From Ustilaginoidea virens (Eukaryota; Ascomycota; Sordariomycetes; Hypocreales; Clavicipitaceae), in NCBI RefSeq assembly GCF_000687475.1, contig NC_057319.1, forward strand, positions 310,001 through 374,000: a stretch of 64,000 nt of DNA. The letters run 5' to 3'. The translations under genes were made by a program, and so were the position numbers. The notes below the pieces were generated by a model. It was not told the origin of the DNA. It saw nothing but the letters and a program-made list of their open reading frames with translations, and ran no database searches. Positions 47,341 through 57,257 of the stretch are shown piece by piece. Positions within the stretch are counted from its first letter, which is position 1, and every line of letters begins with the position of its first letter.

Positions 47341-48147
47341 GATGGCAGGCCGAGGCGCTTACTCGGGGCCCAGATTCTGACGAGATGGATGCTTGTTGGG
47401 CAGAGAAAAGCTGGGCTGAGCTGGGCCGAGCCAAGCCGAGCTGGATAAGGGTTGCGTCTGCTTCGTAGCCCGGGCGACTGGTAGGCGGTTAAGTCGACTT
47501 TCGAAGGTGCATTCGGGGTTTCGACAACAGAATATACCTCGACTCTCCAGGTATCACCAAAGGCATCTCCCCATCCAGGCGACACTAAAAGTGGGACACG
47601 CAGGCTCACAGGCGCGTTGATGAGGTCAGACCACTTGACATGGTTGACCTTGAGAGCGTGCACGGCAAGACAGTCGGCGGTGTATTACTAATGGTTGAGC
47701 TAGCTTGAGCCCAGCTACATCAAACAAGTGCCCAGTTAAGCTTGGCATGTTTTCACGAAATCTTTTCGAAAATAAATCAAAAAGGGAAAGAAAGAACGAA
47801 AAGAAAGAAGGAAAGGATACTGGCATATGGTAGTTGCCTTTTTCTGAAATTTTGCCCATCATGTTTTTCCATTGTCATGCCAGGCTATATGTATATGAAT
47901 TGCATTATACTCCCCAGGTGTTGTAGGCGATCGGCTTGTTGGGAATTTACAAGCAGGTACATAGTATTCTGAACGCAGTGCTCATGCGGCAACGCATTGT
48001 ATGTTGTATGCAGGAAGGTGACGGAAGTATCCCCGTATCCCCTCCTCGGGGCAGAGCCCAAGATCCCAAATGATAAAGAGCGCAAAGGAGCAAAGGGGCT
48101 TGCAGAAGCCCCCAACAGCTAGCTCGATAAACCTTTCCAATTCTCCT

Positions 48148-48182
<35 letters not shown>

Positions 48183-49375
48183 AATTTCACGGCTTTTGAC
48201 TTGGGGACGTCGGATAGGGCTTGGTGCGCATACGCTTCTGCTGGGCGATTACCTCCCAAGCATGTGGAAATACACCTTAGGCACCTCCTTAGGAAAGAGG
48301 TACTTTCCTAGTAATCAACATCAACAGGTAGGTAAGGTACCTAACCTAGGCAGGTACCAGTACCTCCTACATGCGCCAAAGCAACTGTTGTAGGCATGCT
48401 TCGATGGGAATCTTTACTCTTTGTTTTCTTATCAGCCAGGTGAACTTGAACTTGCTCACGGGATTCCGATCCTGCCTTTAAGCACGCACATAGAGCCATT
48501 GCGGAAAGACGTGTGCTGTGCTGTGCTGTGATATGTCGATACCGTGCCAAATAGTACTTAGAAACACCAAGGTCACGCATGTCGCGCACTGTGTGTGACC
48601 CACTCGCTGTTACCCTAGCCTTAGGGCGGCTCGCGGCCCCTCTGGAAAGAACAACCCCACCACCTCGACCCTACTCCGTACGGTACTTTGAGGTCACCTT
48701 CCGCCTGGTGGATACTGAGGTACAGTCTGCCATTTGTTTAGTCAGGAAAGGGTCCCTACGCCAGCTGGATGTGGAAGGCCTGGCAAGGAAGGGGAAAAAA
48801 AGGAAAAGTCATTTGAGAAAACTTTCCCTTCTCCTCTCCCACACTTGCACCAACCCTTTATCCCAAAAAAAACCCAAACAGGAAAAAAAAACATAAGTCG
48901 GTTCAGAGGTACGGTCCTAGACCTTGTTCTCTGTTCTTGCTCTTGTTCATCACAATAAAAAAAAACCATCAAAAAAATTTGAAAACCCCCAAAAAAAACC
49001 TTTTATTACCCGCTTCCCTGCCTTTGTTGCAGATACCAAGATCTTCTTTCCTTCTTTTTTTTTTTTTTTTATAAACAACACGGATAGTTTCTAGTCTGGC
49101 CGTCTGTCGCATCTCGCTGGTCTTGCTGCGCTCATCTCTCCGCCACTTGATTACCCGGTGTGTACAACCAACTCACATTTCAAACTGCTTCTTGTCTCTC
49201 AAGTCTACCAACTCGGTCTATTTCGGTTCATCACCCTTGTTCTCATATGACCCCATTCCCGTGACCCTTGCTCGCCTCTTCGCCTCTTCTCGTCAGAGAG
49301 TCATGCATTCTAATCTTTGATTCTGTATATTAGCTTTGAAAACCTTCGTCTTTGCTCCCTCCCCCAAGCGACGAA
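47341..49375. promoter_or_regulatory. Divergent upstream region of hul5 and pab1
   Basis: No supportable gene in 2 kb. Contains a T29 run (48150-48178), a GGTACCTA-word cluster (48328-48365), a TACTCCGTA word (48672-48680), an A-rich block (48864-49000) and a CT-rich block before the pab1 start. A 5'-leader intron in pab1 is possible but was not placed. Confidence 0.45.
48864..49000 (+). promoter_or_regulatory. A-rich block upstream of pab1, candidate autoregulatory leader element
   Basis: Several runs of 7-9 A (around 48865, 48883, 48956, 48971 and 48991) lie 375-510 nt before the pab1 start codon on the sense strand. In other eukaryotes PABP represses its own mRNA by binding A-rich leader sequence. 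Whether this block is transcribed is unknown. Confidence 0.3.
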
Positions 49376-51715
49376 ATGGCCGTCAACGCTTCCGGCGCTG
49401 TTGATCAACTTGCCAACGACCTCAACAACACTTCCCTCAATGGCGGCGTTGATATCAAGCCGACGCTCGACACTAACGTGAGCGCTGGCTCCGAGGATGC
49501 TTCGGTGCCCACTCCCAATTCTGCTGCTCCTCACCCCCAGAACTCGGCTTCTCTGTACGTTGGAGAGCTTGACCCATCTGTTACCGAGGCCATGTTGTTC
49601 GAGCTCTTTTCTCAGATCGGCGCCGTTGCTTCTATCCGTGTTTGCCGTGATGCTGTCACCCGCCGTTCCCTCGGATATGCTTATGTGAACTACAACTCTA
49701 CCGCTGACGGCGAAAAGGCTCTGGAGGAACTCAACTACACTCTCATCAAGGGCCGCCCTTGCCGCATCATGTGGTCCCAGCGTGACCCTGCCCTCCGCAA
49801 GACGGGCCAGGGCAATGTGTTCATCAAGAACTTGGACGTGGCCATTGACAACAAGGCTCTCCACGACACCTTTGCCGCTTTCGGCAACATACTAAGCTGC
49901 AAGGTTGCTCAGGACGAGAACGGCAACTCCAAGGGTTACGGTTTCGTTCATTACGAGACGGATGAGGCTGCCCAGCAGGCCATTAAGCATGTCAATGGCA
50001 TGCTTCTCAATGAGAAGAAGGTTTACGTCGGTCACCACATACCCAAAAAGGACCGCCAGAGCAAGTTTGAAGAGATGAAGGCAAACTTTACCAACATTTA
50101 TGTCAAAAACATTAGCGCAGAAGCGTCTGACGAGGACTTCCGTGACCTCTTCGAACAGTACGGCGAAATCACTTCCGCTTCTCTGGCCCGTGACCCGGAT
50201 GGCAAGAGCCGAGGTTTTGGTTTTGTAAACTACACCGTTCATGAGCATGCCTTCAAAGCGGTCGAAGAACTCAACGGAAAGGATTTCCGCGGTCAGGATC
50301 TCTACGTTGGTCGTGCCCAAAAGAAGCATGAACGTGAGGAGGAGCTTCGCAAGTCTTATGAGGCTGCTCGCCTGGAAAAGGCCAGCAAGTACCAAGGTGT
50401 CAACCTCTACATCAAAAACCTTGATGATGATGTTGATGACGAAAAGCTTCGCCAGATGTTTGCCGAATTCGGCCCCATCACGTCGGCCAAGGTGATGAGA
50501 GATTCTCCTACTGAAGGCTCCGAGGACGAGGCCGACGAGGCCGACGAGGCCGAGGCCGAGGCCGGAAACGAAGAGGCCAAAGATAATGAAGAAGAGACGG
50601 GCGACAAGAAGGGTGAACGGAGAGGCGACAAGAAGTTTGGTAAGAGCAAGGGCTTCGGTTTCGTCTGCTTCAGCAACCCCGACGACGCCACCAAGGCCGT
50701 CGCCGAAATGAACCAGCGCATGATCAACGGCAAGCCACTGTATGTTGCTCTCGCGCAGCGCAAGGACGTACGCAAGAGTCAGCTTGAGGCTAGTATCCAG
50801 GCTCGCAACCAGTTGCGCATGCAGCAGGCCGCTGCCGCGGCTGGTATGCCTCAGCAGTACATGCAACCCCCCGTCTTCTACGGCCAGCAACCCGGCTTCA
50901 TCCCCCAGGGTGGACGTGGCCTGCCATTCCCCCAACCCGGCATGGGCATGGGCGGTGTCCAGGGAGGTCGGCCAGGCCAGTTCCCAGGATACCCTCAGCA
51001 GGGCGGTCGCGGCGGCGTCCCCCAGCAGATGCCTCCAACCATGTACGGCATGCCCGGACAATTTCCTCCTCAATACGGGCAGCCTAGCACCCCGCAATTC
51101 ATGGCGGCCATGCAGGCTCAGCAGCAAGCTCTGGGTGGTGGTCGTGGGGGTCCTCAGGTTGGCCGTGGTATGCCTCCTCCCAATGCTGGTCCCGGCGCAA
51201 TGCCCGGATACCCTCCCAACAATCGCCAGAGCGGTGCGGGTCGTGGAGGAAACAGCCGCAACAGCCAAGGAAGCGGCACCAACAGCAATAACAGCGGCCC
51301 TGGGCATGCTCCACGCGGCGAAAGCAGCACCGTCTCCATGCTCCAGGGACAGCTCGCTGCAGCCCAGCCTGCGCAGCAGAAGCAGATTCTTGGCGAAATC
51401 ATCTTCCCCAAGATCCAGGCCATCAACTCTGAGCTGGCCGGAAAGATTACGGGTATGCTGTTGGAAATGGACAATACGGAGCTCATCAACTTGTAAGTGC
51501 CTTGTTCAGGTGTTTTTTTTCTCTCTCCAATTCTGGGTTTTTGCCTGGGAACGGCTTGCTAATGTATTTTTTTTAAACATAGAATCGAGGATGATGCTGC
51601 CCTCAAGGCCAAGGTTGACGAGGCCCTGGCCGTTTACGACGATTACGTCAAGTCTCAAGGTAACGACAAGATTGGAGGCGTTGAGGTTAAGAAAGAAGAT
51701 GATGGCAAGGCGTAA
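49376..51715 (+). CDS. pab1: Polyadenylate-binding protein Pab1
   Basis: Binds poly(A) tails and links them to translation initiation and deadenylation in the cytoplasm. Exons 49376-51492 and 51583-51715 give 749 residues. Four RRMs begin near residues 58 ([11 protein letters not shown]), 145 ([11 protein letters not shown]), 239 ([11 protein letters not shown]) and 342 ([11 protein letters not shown]). RNP1 motifs are intact: [35 protein letters not shown]4 is interrupted at about 376-420 by an acidic Asp/Glu/Ala insert followed by a Lys/Arg-rich one. A Pro/Gly/Gln/Met-rich linker leads to the C-terminal MLLE/PABC domain (about 655-735), whose end is made by splicing (ELINL then [15 protein letters not shown]). 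The 90-nt intron has GTAAGT and CTAAT. The Met at 49376 gives the usual fungal start, in better agreement than the upstream in-frame Met. Confidence 0.97.
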
Positions 51716-52272
51716 AAGAACAAGGCCGGATTTTCTCATGAAACCCATCTTTGATGCTTTCCGTTTTATTTCCCTTTGCAAGTATCTTTTTTTTTCTTCT
51801 TTTTTTTCTTCTTTTTTTTTTCTTTGGAAGCTCATTGATGGACTCTGGTTGCGGGGATATCTCTTATATTTCGGACACGAGCAAGGTGGGAGGCAAACAG
51901 AATTTTCATGTCCAGTTGGAGGCCATGGTATCCGGAAGGTATGCATCATGTACAAATAGACTTTTTTCTTTTCTTTTTTTCCGTCCTTGCGCAAAGGAAA
52001 GAAGAGCATCAAAAGGTGGGAAGGCGGGCGCAGCGCCCAATGAGGAGGGTACGAGGGGCGATGAGAATCAGGGCGAGAGGAGAGTTTGCTTATCAACACC
52101 CGGCGTGGTGATTGCGAGCCACAGGATGGAAGGGGGGAAGGGGATAGAGCCCACCCGGAAGGCGTTGAAAAGTTTGTCGGATTGGTGAGAAGGCCTTCTG
52201 AAGTATGCTTATATACCCCTTGCAGCTGAATTTGATGGATTGACCGAGATGCGTAGATGCGAGGGGCTTGAT

Positions 52273-52295
52273 GGGGGGGGGGGGGGGGGGGGGGG
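52273..52295. repeat. G23 homopolymer
   Basis: Uninterrupted G run in the intergenic microsatellite field. Confidence 0.9.
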
Positions 52296-52326
52296 AGACG
52301 GGGTTGGGTTGGCGTGGCTCCTGTGG

Positions 52327-52387
52327 ACGTGACGGGACGTGACGGGGCGTGACGAGACGAGACGAGACGAGACGAGACGAGACGTGA
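52327..52387. repeat. GACGA pentanucleotide array
   Basis: GACGT and GACGG units grade into perfect GACGA units, then GACGT again. Confidence 0.85.
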
Positions 52388-52618
52388 CTTGCATGTTGCG
52401 AATGGGCTTGAATGATGCTACGAAAACCAGTCACCTGCGCCGGCCCGTTTGTGCTCTTTACAAAGATGCTGACAATAGATGATGATGATGATGATGACAT
52501 TGCCTCTGCAAGCAAAGCGCCCTGATGCCAATGCCCACCCACCAGACTCACGCCACTCACTCCAGAGCACCCCGTATCCAAACGTCGAAACAAGGCCACG
52601 CGAGACATTTTGACTTTA

Positions 52619-52690
52619 GATTGCAGATTGCAGATTGCAGATTGCAGATTGCAGATTGCACACTGCATATTGCATATTGCACACTGCAAA
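52619..52690. repeat. 7-nt ATTGCAG array
   Basis: Five perfect ATTGCAG units, then degenerate ATTGCAC, ACTGCAT and ATTGCAT units. Confidence 0.85.
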
Positions 52691-52730
52691 TGCGCCGCAT
52701 GTTTCCCCCGTAGCCCGCTTTGCCTTTTGA

Positions 52731-52759
52731 CGCCGCGCCGCGCCGCGCCGCGCCGCGCC
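52731..52759. repeat. CGCCG pentanucleotide array
   Basis: Near-perfect run of CGCCG units. Confidence 0.85.
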
Positions 52760-52789
52760 CGATGGGAATCAGCAGCCGGGCCAGAGGTA

Positions 52790-52837
52790 TCGAGTCGTGC
52801 CGAGTCGTGCCGTGCCGTGCCGTGTCGTGTCGTGTCC
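52790..52837. repeat. GTCGT/GCCGT pentanucleotide array
   Basis: CGAGTCGTGC units pass into GTGCC and then GTGTC units, a third 5-nt array within 500 bases. Confidence 0.8.
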
Positions 52838-53094
52838 TTTTTTTTGCTTCTTTTTTTGTTTTTTTTGATTTTTTTTTGTTTCCCACGAGTTAGAGGATGT
52901 ATGTGGAATGCCGAGGCCGTACTGAAAAGAGGGAAGGGAGTAGAAAGAACGAAGGGAAGAAAACACGGGCCCAGGCTGATACGGAGGGAGGACGGGAGAA
53001 GAAGAAGAAAAAGGGGGATAAAGCACGTATAAAGGGGGAAATGGAAAGTATACAGCAAAAACAGTGAAACGCGCACACGTCCCCTGTGTTGATG

Positions 53095-53096
<2 letters not shown>

Positions 53097-53151
<55 letters not shown>
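53097..53151. repeat. A55 homopolymer
   Basis: Fifty-five consecutive A, the longest homopolymer in the window. A further purine tract of AAG and AAAAAG units follows to about 53310. Confidence 0.9.
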
Positions 53152-53152
<1 letters not shown>

Positions 53153-53245
53153 ACGAATCCACGTTGATATTGCGGGAAGAACCAAAAAAAAAAAAGAAAG
53201 AAAGAAAACCAAAGCCAGGGTAAAACAAGAAAAAAGAAGAAGAAA

Positions 53246-53276
<31 letters not shown>

Positions 53277-53337
53277 GAAAAAGAAGAAGAAAAAGAAAAA
53301 AAAGAAGAGACAACCCCCCCCCCCCCCAGATTCACCA

Positions 53338-54853
53338 TCACCATGACCCGTCGCCTATGGTATTGCCCGGGTCAATCGCGCGCTGCGCGTACTTGTGGCT
53401 CCGGTCGACCGAGTACAGCGTCTCCATGACCTTTGTCCTCTGCTGGGCCCGGATGTCGGCCAGGTAGTCGCGCACGCCGGCCACGCCCTTGATCTGGTCC
53501 TCGAGCGTGAGGGTGGACGAGTTGAGCCCCCGGACCAGCTGCGAGGCCAGCTTGCCGCGCAGGCTCTCGAGCGACGACTTGAGGGTGAGCAGCTTGCCGT
53601 GGTGGCCGACCAGGTCGCCCTTGTTGCGGACCGTCTTCTGGCGCACGTTGTGCAGCAGGGCGCGGTTGCGCTCAAACTTGCGCAGCTGGGCGGCGCGCGG
53701 GCCGAGGATGCGCGCCCACAGCCCCGACAGCAGCTCGGCCTGGAACTCCTCCTGCGTGGAGGACTCGTGGGCCACGGTGCGGGCCAGCTTGAGGAAGTGG
53801 GCGTCGATGTCGTCGAAGAGGGCGAAGAGGGAGACGGAGTTCTCCAGCTCGGCCTGGATGGCCTCCTCGAGCGTGGAGAGGAGGTTGTTGAAGAGGAGCT
53901 GGACCATGCGCTGCTCGCGCTGGGGGTTGGACATGCCGAAGACGGCGGTGGTGAGCCGCCCGAGGCGCGTGGGGGTCCCGTGGCTGTCCTCGAGGACGGC
54001 CGTCGTGGTGAGGAAGTTGTGGATGTTGTCGTAGGCGTGGGACATGGACGACGGCGGCGGGCGGCTGTTGAGGCGGTCCAGGTGCATCCGGGCCCAGTCC
54101 ATGACGCTGAGGATGCTGTCAATGTCGCCGTCCACGTGGGTGTGGAACTTGGTCAGGTCCAGGACGAGCTTCTTCATGGCCTCGCTGATGGCGTCGAGGT
54201 TTTCGACGATGATGTCCGCGTCCGACATGCCGCTGACGCGCACCGACTCGGCCAGGTCCCACACGGCGATGCTCGTCGACTGCAGGTCCTTGACGTGCGC
54301 GACGGCAGGCTCGGAGAAGTAGATCAGAGGTTCGAAGGAGCGGGCGATGCCGGCCACCTTGACCAGGTCGCCGGCGGGCCGAGGGGCAGCTGGTTTGGTC
54401 AAGACCCTCAGGGCGGAGACGGACAGAAACGCGACGAGCACGCTCGACAGGAGGCATCGCCAGCTCTTCGTCAGCAGTCGATACCGCGCTTGGATGAATG
54501 CGACGGCGGCCTCGATGAGCTTTGTCCGCTGCTGGACTTCGGCGCGAACCGCGAAGCGAAAGTCTAACGGGGGTTGCGGTCAGGAGGGAGCAGAGCATCT
54601 GGAGAAAGGAATCAAGCCAGTCGTGGGGGGGGGGGGAAAGGGGGCAGAGAGCGGTGTTTTGGCCAGAGACGTACAGTTGTCGGGCCCTGGCGAATGCCGC
54701 GGCTCCTTTGCAGAGGCGGCGGCGCTTGCTTCACGGCCGATTCTCACAGTGACGTCTTCGCCGCGGTCCGGGCTAGGGCTGCGTCCCTTCTCGGGACTGA
54801 GGCTCCCTTGTGGCAGCCTCGTACGAATGGCCTGATGGAGGATGACATCATCA

Positions 54854-54886
<33 letters not shown>

Positions 54887-55161
54887 TCGTCGTCTGACAT
54901 GCGAGCTGCGCCTCTCGCAAAGCGCTCATGTTCTGAATGTGGATGGGGGTGGTGCTTCCAGAAGCCGCTGCTCCGGTCTCCGTTGCCGAGCCTCCGCCAG
55001 GCCGGCGGCGAGTACCCACCGACCGAACCTGTTTCTGAGTCCTCGAGCTCCTCCGTTGCCGGCTCGCTGGGCAGTGCCGACGAGTGCCGCATCGATATCG
55101 GGCTCGCCGGGGATTCGAAGTCCTGCAAGGAGGCGTCGAGCCCTTCTAGGGGGTCGGCCAT
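53338..55161 (-). CDS. Conserved fungal single-span membrane protein, function unknown
   Basis: Exons 54675-55161 and 53338-54563 on the complement give 570 residues. I do not recognise a characterised family; similar proteins seem to occur across Sordariomycetes (recalled, not searched). The N-terminal 160 residues are acidic and Ser/Pro-rich, with a 12-residue Asp run encoded by a GTC/GAC repeat. Splicing creates PDNYFRFAVRAEVQQRTK, followed by one strong membrane segment near 197-216 (CLLSSVLVAFLSVSAL). The remaining 350 residues are helical and regularly charged (DADIIVENLDAISEAMKKLV, DGDIDSILSVMDWAR, ERNRALLHNVRQKTVRNKGD) and look like a coiled-coil or helical-bundle domain on one side of the membrane. 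The intron has GTACGT and GTTAG. A structural or tethering role is only a guess. Confidence 0.85.
54849..54883. repeat. GTC triplet repeat encoding poly-Asp
   Basis: CATCATCATC followed by ten GTC units on the plus strand, read as Asp codons in the membrane-protein gene. Confidence 0.9.
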
Positions 55162-57257
55162 GTCTCGCTAAAGTGCTGCCGCTGCTGCTGCCGCTGCTGC
55201 TGCTGGCGCTGAAACAACGGGCGCCGCTGGCTGCCCCACGCGCAGCGACCAGAGACTGGTCCTGAAGCACGAGCTGACGGCCGCGCGGGTACGGGGCCAA
55301 AGGGTTGCGCGCAGCACTCGTCCTGCGCGCAGGCGTTGAGGAAGGGGCGGATAATCGGGAAAAAGACGGCAGCAAAGGCGCAAGCTGGGGAAGAGCGAAG
55401 CGCGGGAGACGGATCGACGGCACGCTGGGGATGTAGGCGGCCAGCAGGACAAACAAGACGGTGACGGTTGCGAGCCAGGTGCCTGGCGCGACGTTGATGC
55501 TGATGAGTGAAACGTTGTTGTTGACAGTGACGAGCGAAGGCATGGGGCTGGTGAAGAACATTGGGAACCCTTCGGCCCATGGGAGACTGACGACGACAAG
55601 CCAAAAAAAAAAAAAAAGAGCCCTGCCTGCCTCGTCTCCTGCCACCCCCCATCCGCCCTCAAAGCCCACGAACTCGATCGCAGTCCCCGCTCACTGAGAC
55701 GGGGGGGGCTCTGGTTCTTCCGAGTCCTTGCGCGGAGCGTGCGAAGCAGCCTTTTTCCCGGGCCGCCCAGATCAGAGAGCGCCTGGGGCCGGGGCCGGGG
55801 CCGGGTTCGCGTTCGTCGGGACAAGCAGGCCAGGCAGCTTTCCAAAACGACTGCCGCGGTGCAGCCGGCGCTCCGTGAGCGGGCAGAGGGGATGCTGGCA
55901 GCGGTGGCTCGAGGCTGTCGAGCACGGTCAGTGTGAAACGCAGTCTTGATGATGACGGCCTGGGTCGCTCGGCGCCTTGTTGCCGTGGTGCCGGTACGTC
56001 TTGGGTCCGGACGAGACGTGGTTGCAGAGAGCCTGGGGTCGGGAGGGAGTCGTCGAGACGGCGAGGATGCGCAAGCATGGTTGGACGCTGGAAGCTTGCC
56101 GGGGAAGGGAAGTCTTGGGACGGCTTGGCTTGCCGTCACTGGACTTTGCTGGAGCAACTTTCGCCCTTGGGGAAATCGAAGAGGTTGGGAGAGGGGCCGG
56201 GGGGTGGGGTGGGGGGGGGGGTGGCCCCAGCTGGAGGGCGGGGGAAGGGGGGAATGCGCGCACCAGCCAATCATTCTTGACCCGCTAGCCACCACCACCC
56301 ACCATCCACCACCAGCTCACTCTTCGAAGCCTCGAACCGGTGCTGTCGTGGGCCCAGCCCAACCACAACCAACGCTGGGTTGTCTTCCATCATGGGAGAC
56401 GGCCATGCAACCTCAACTACCGGGTGCAGTGCGGCGTGCCGCCTTGGTCCTGTGCATGGCCAACTTTGCTCAAGACGGGTTCGTCCTGTCAGGTCCGTCG
56501 ACCAAGGTACCTAGGTGGGTAGGTAGGTAGGTAGGTACCGTACCTGCTTGTCGAGTTGTTCCTTCCTCGTCCCTGTCGAGGGAGGGCCGCACCTGCCCTG
56601 CTGCAAGAAAGGGCCCAGACTGCCGCAGCCCCACATTGCCAGGGATGGCTCGAATGGCTCGAATGGCTCGAAAGGCCCCCGCTTCATTCATGCTCAGCTA
56701 ACCCCAACCCATCCATCTGAAGCATGACATGACAGTCTACTCTGGACAGTCTACTCTGTAATGACTGGTAATGACTGGTCTAATAAACTCGCTTGCAACT
56801 CAACGAATCGGGAGGCTGCGTACACTAGATACAGTAACAGGCACCAGACACCAAGCACCAAACACCAGACATCATCAATCACAACGCATACACCTGTGCC
56901 GCACCGCACCACTGGTCCGCCCGAGGGTCCCCAGTCTTCAACTTCGTAAACCCCGCGCCCCTCCTTTCCGCCTGCCAAGCAAATTCTCCCTTCTCACGGA
57001 TCCGAAATGAACCGCAATCACCTCTGGCCGCCCACACCATGCCGCCTGGTTGCGACGACGGAAATGGCAGAATGAGTTGGGCATGGCGGGCCCGACACCC
57101 GACACCCGACACCCGGCAGCCTCGTAGCTCCCCCTGTCTATAGCTTAGCTAGCACAGTCTTTGTAACATACCCATACCCATACCCCCTGACAACTCAAGC
57201 GAGCTCGCGTTGGCCAGCGCTGAACCGGACCCGTCCCTGCTCCGAGCCGACACAGCA
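55162..57257. other. Upstream of the membrane-protein gene / 3' of the stress-protein gene
   Basis: No gene I can support in 2.1 kb. A minus-strand frame at about 55350-55570 encodes a hydrophobic stretch (see findings). Simple repeats include an A15 run near 55603-55617, a G-rich tract (56196-56245), a GTAG array (56516-56538), three ATGGCTCGA units (56645-56671), ACACCCG units (57097-57115) and CATACC units (57168-57186). Confidence 0.45.

Larger units (their letters stand above)
51716..53337. other. Convergent intergenic region rich in microsatellites
   Basis: No supportable gene in 1.6 kb between pab1 and the membrane-protein gene. Simple repeats listed separately occupy much of 52270-53330. 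The first 200 nt are T-rich and probably 3' UTR. Confidence 0.5.

Noticed and set aside
49892..51307. 471-codon minus-strand frame opposite pab1
   Set aside because: Antisense to four intact RRMs; Leu/Val-rich shadow composition.
52093..53313. 406-codon minus-strand frame with long Phe runs
   Set aside because: Exists only because A55, AAG and other simple repeats lack stops when read on the minus strand.
53395..54567. 390-codon plus-strand frame opposite the membrane-protein gene
   Set aside because: Composition is Leu/Val/Glu/Gly-rich as expected for a shadow, and splicing supports the minus strand.
55168..56298. 376-codon minus-strand frame rich in Arg, Ser and Pro
   Set aside because: No domain or conserved pattern; consistent with GC-rich non-coding sequence.
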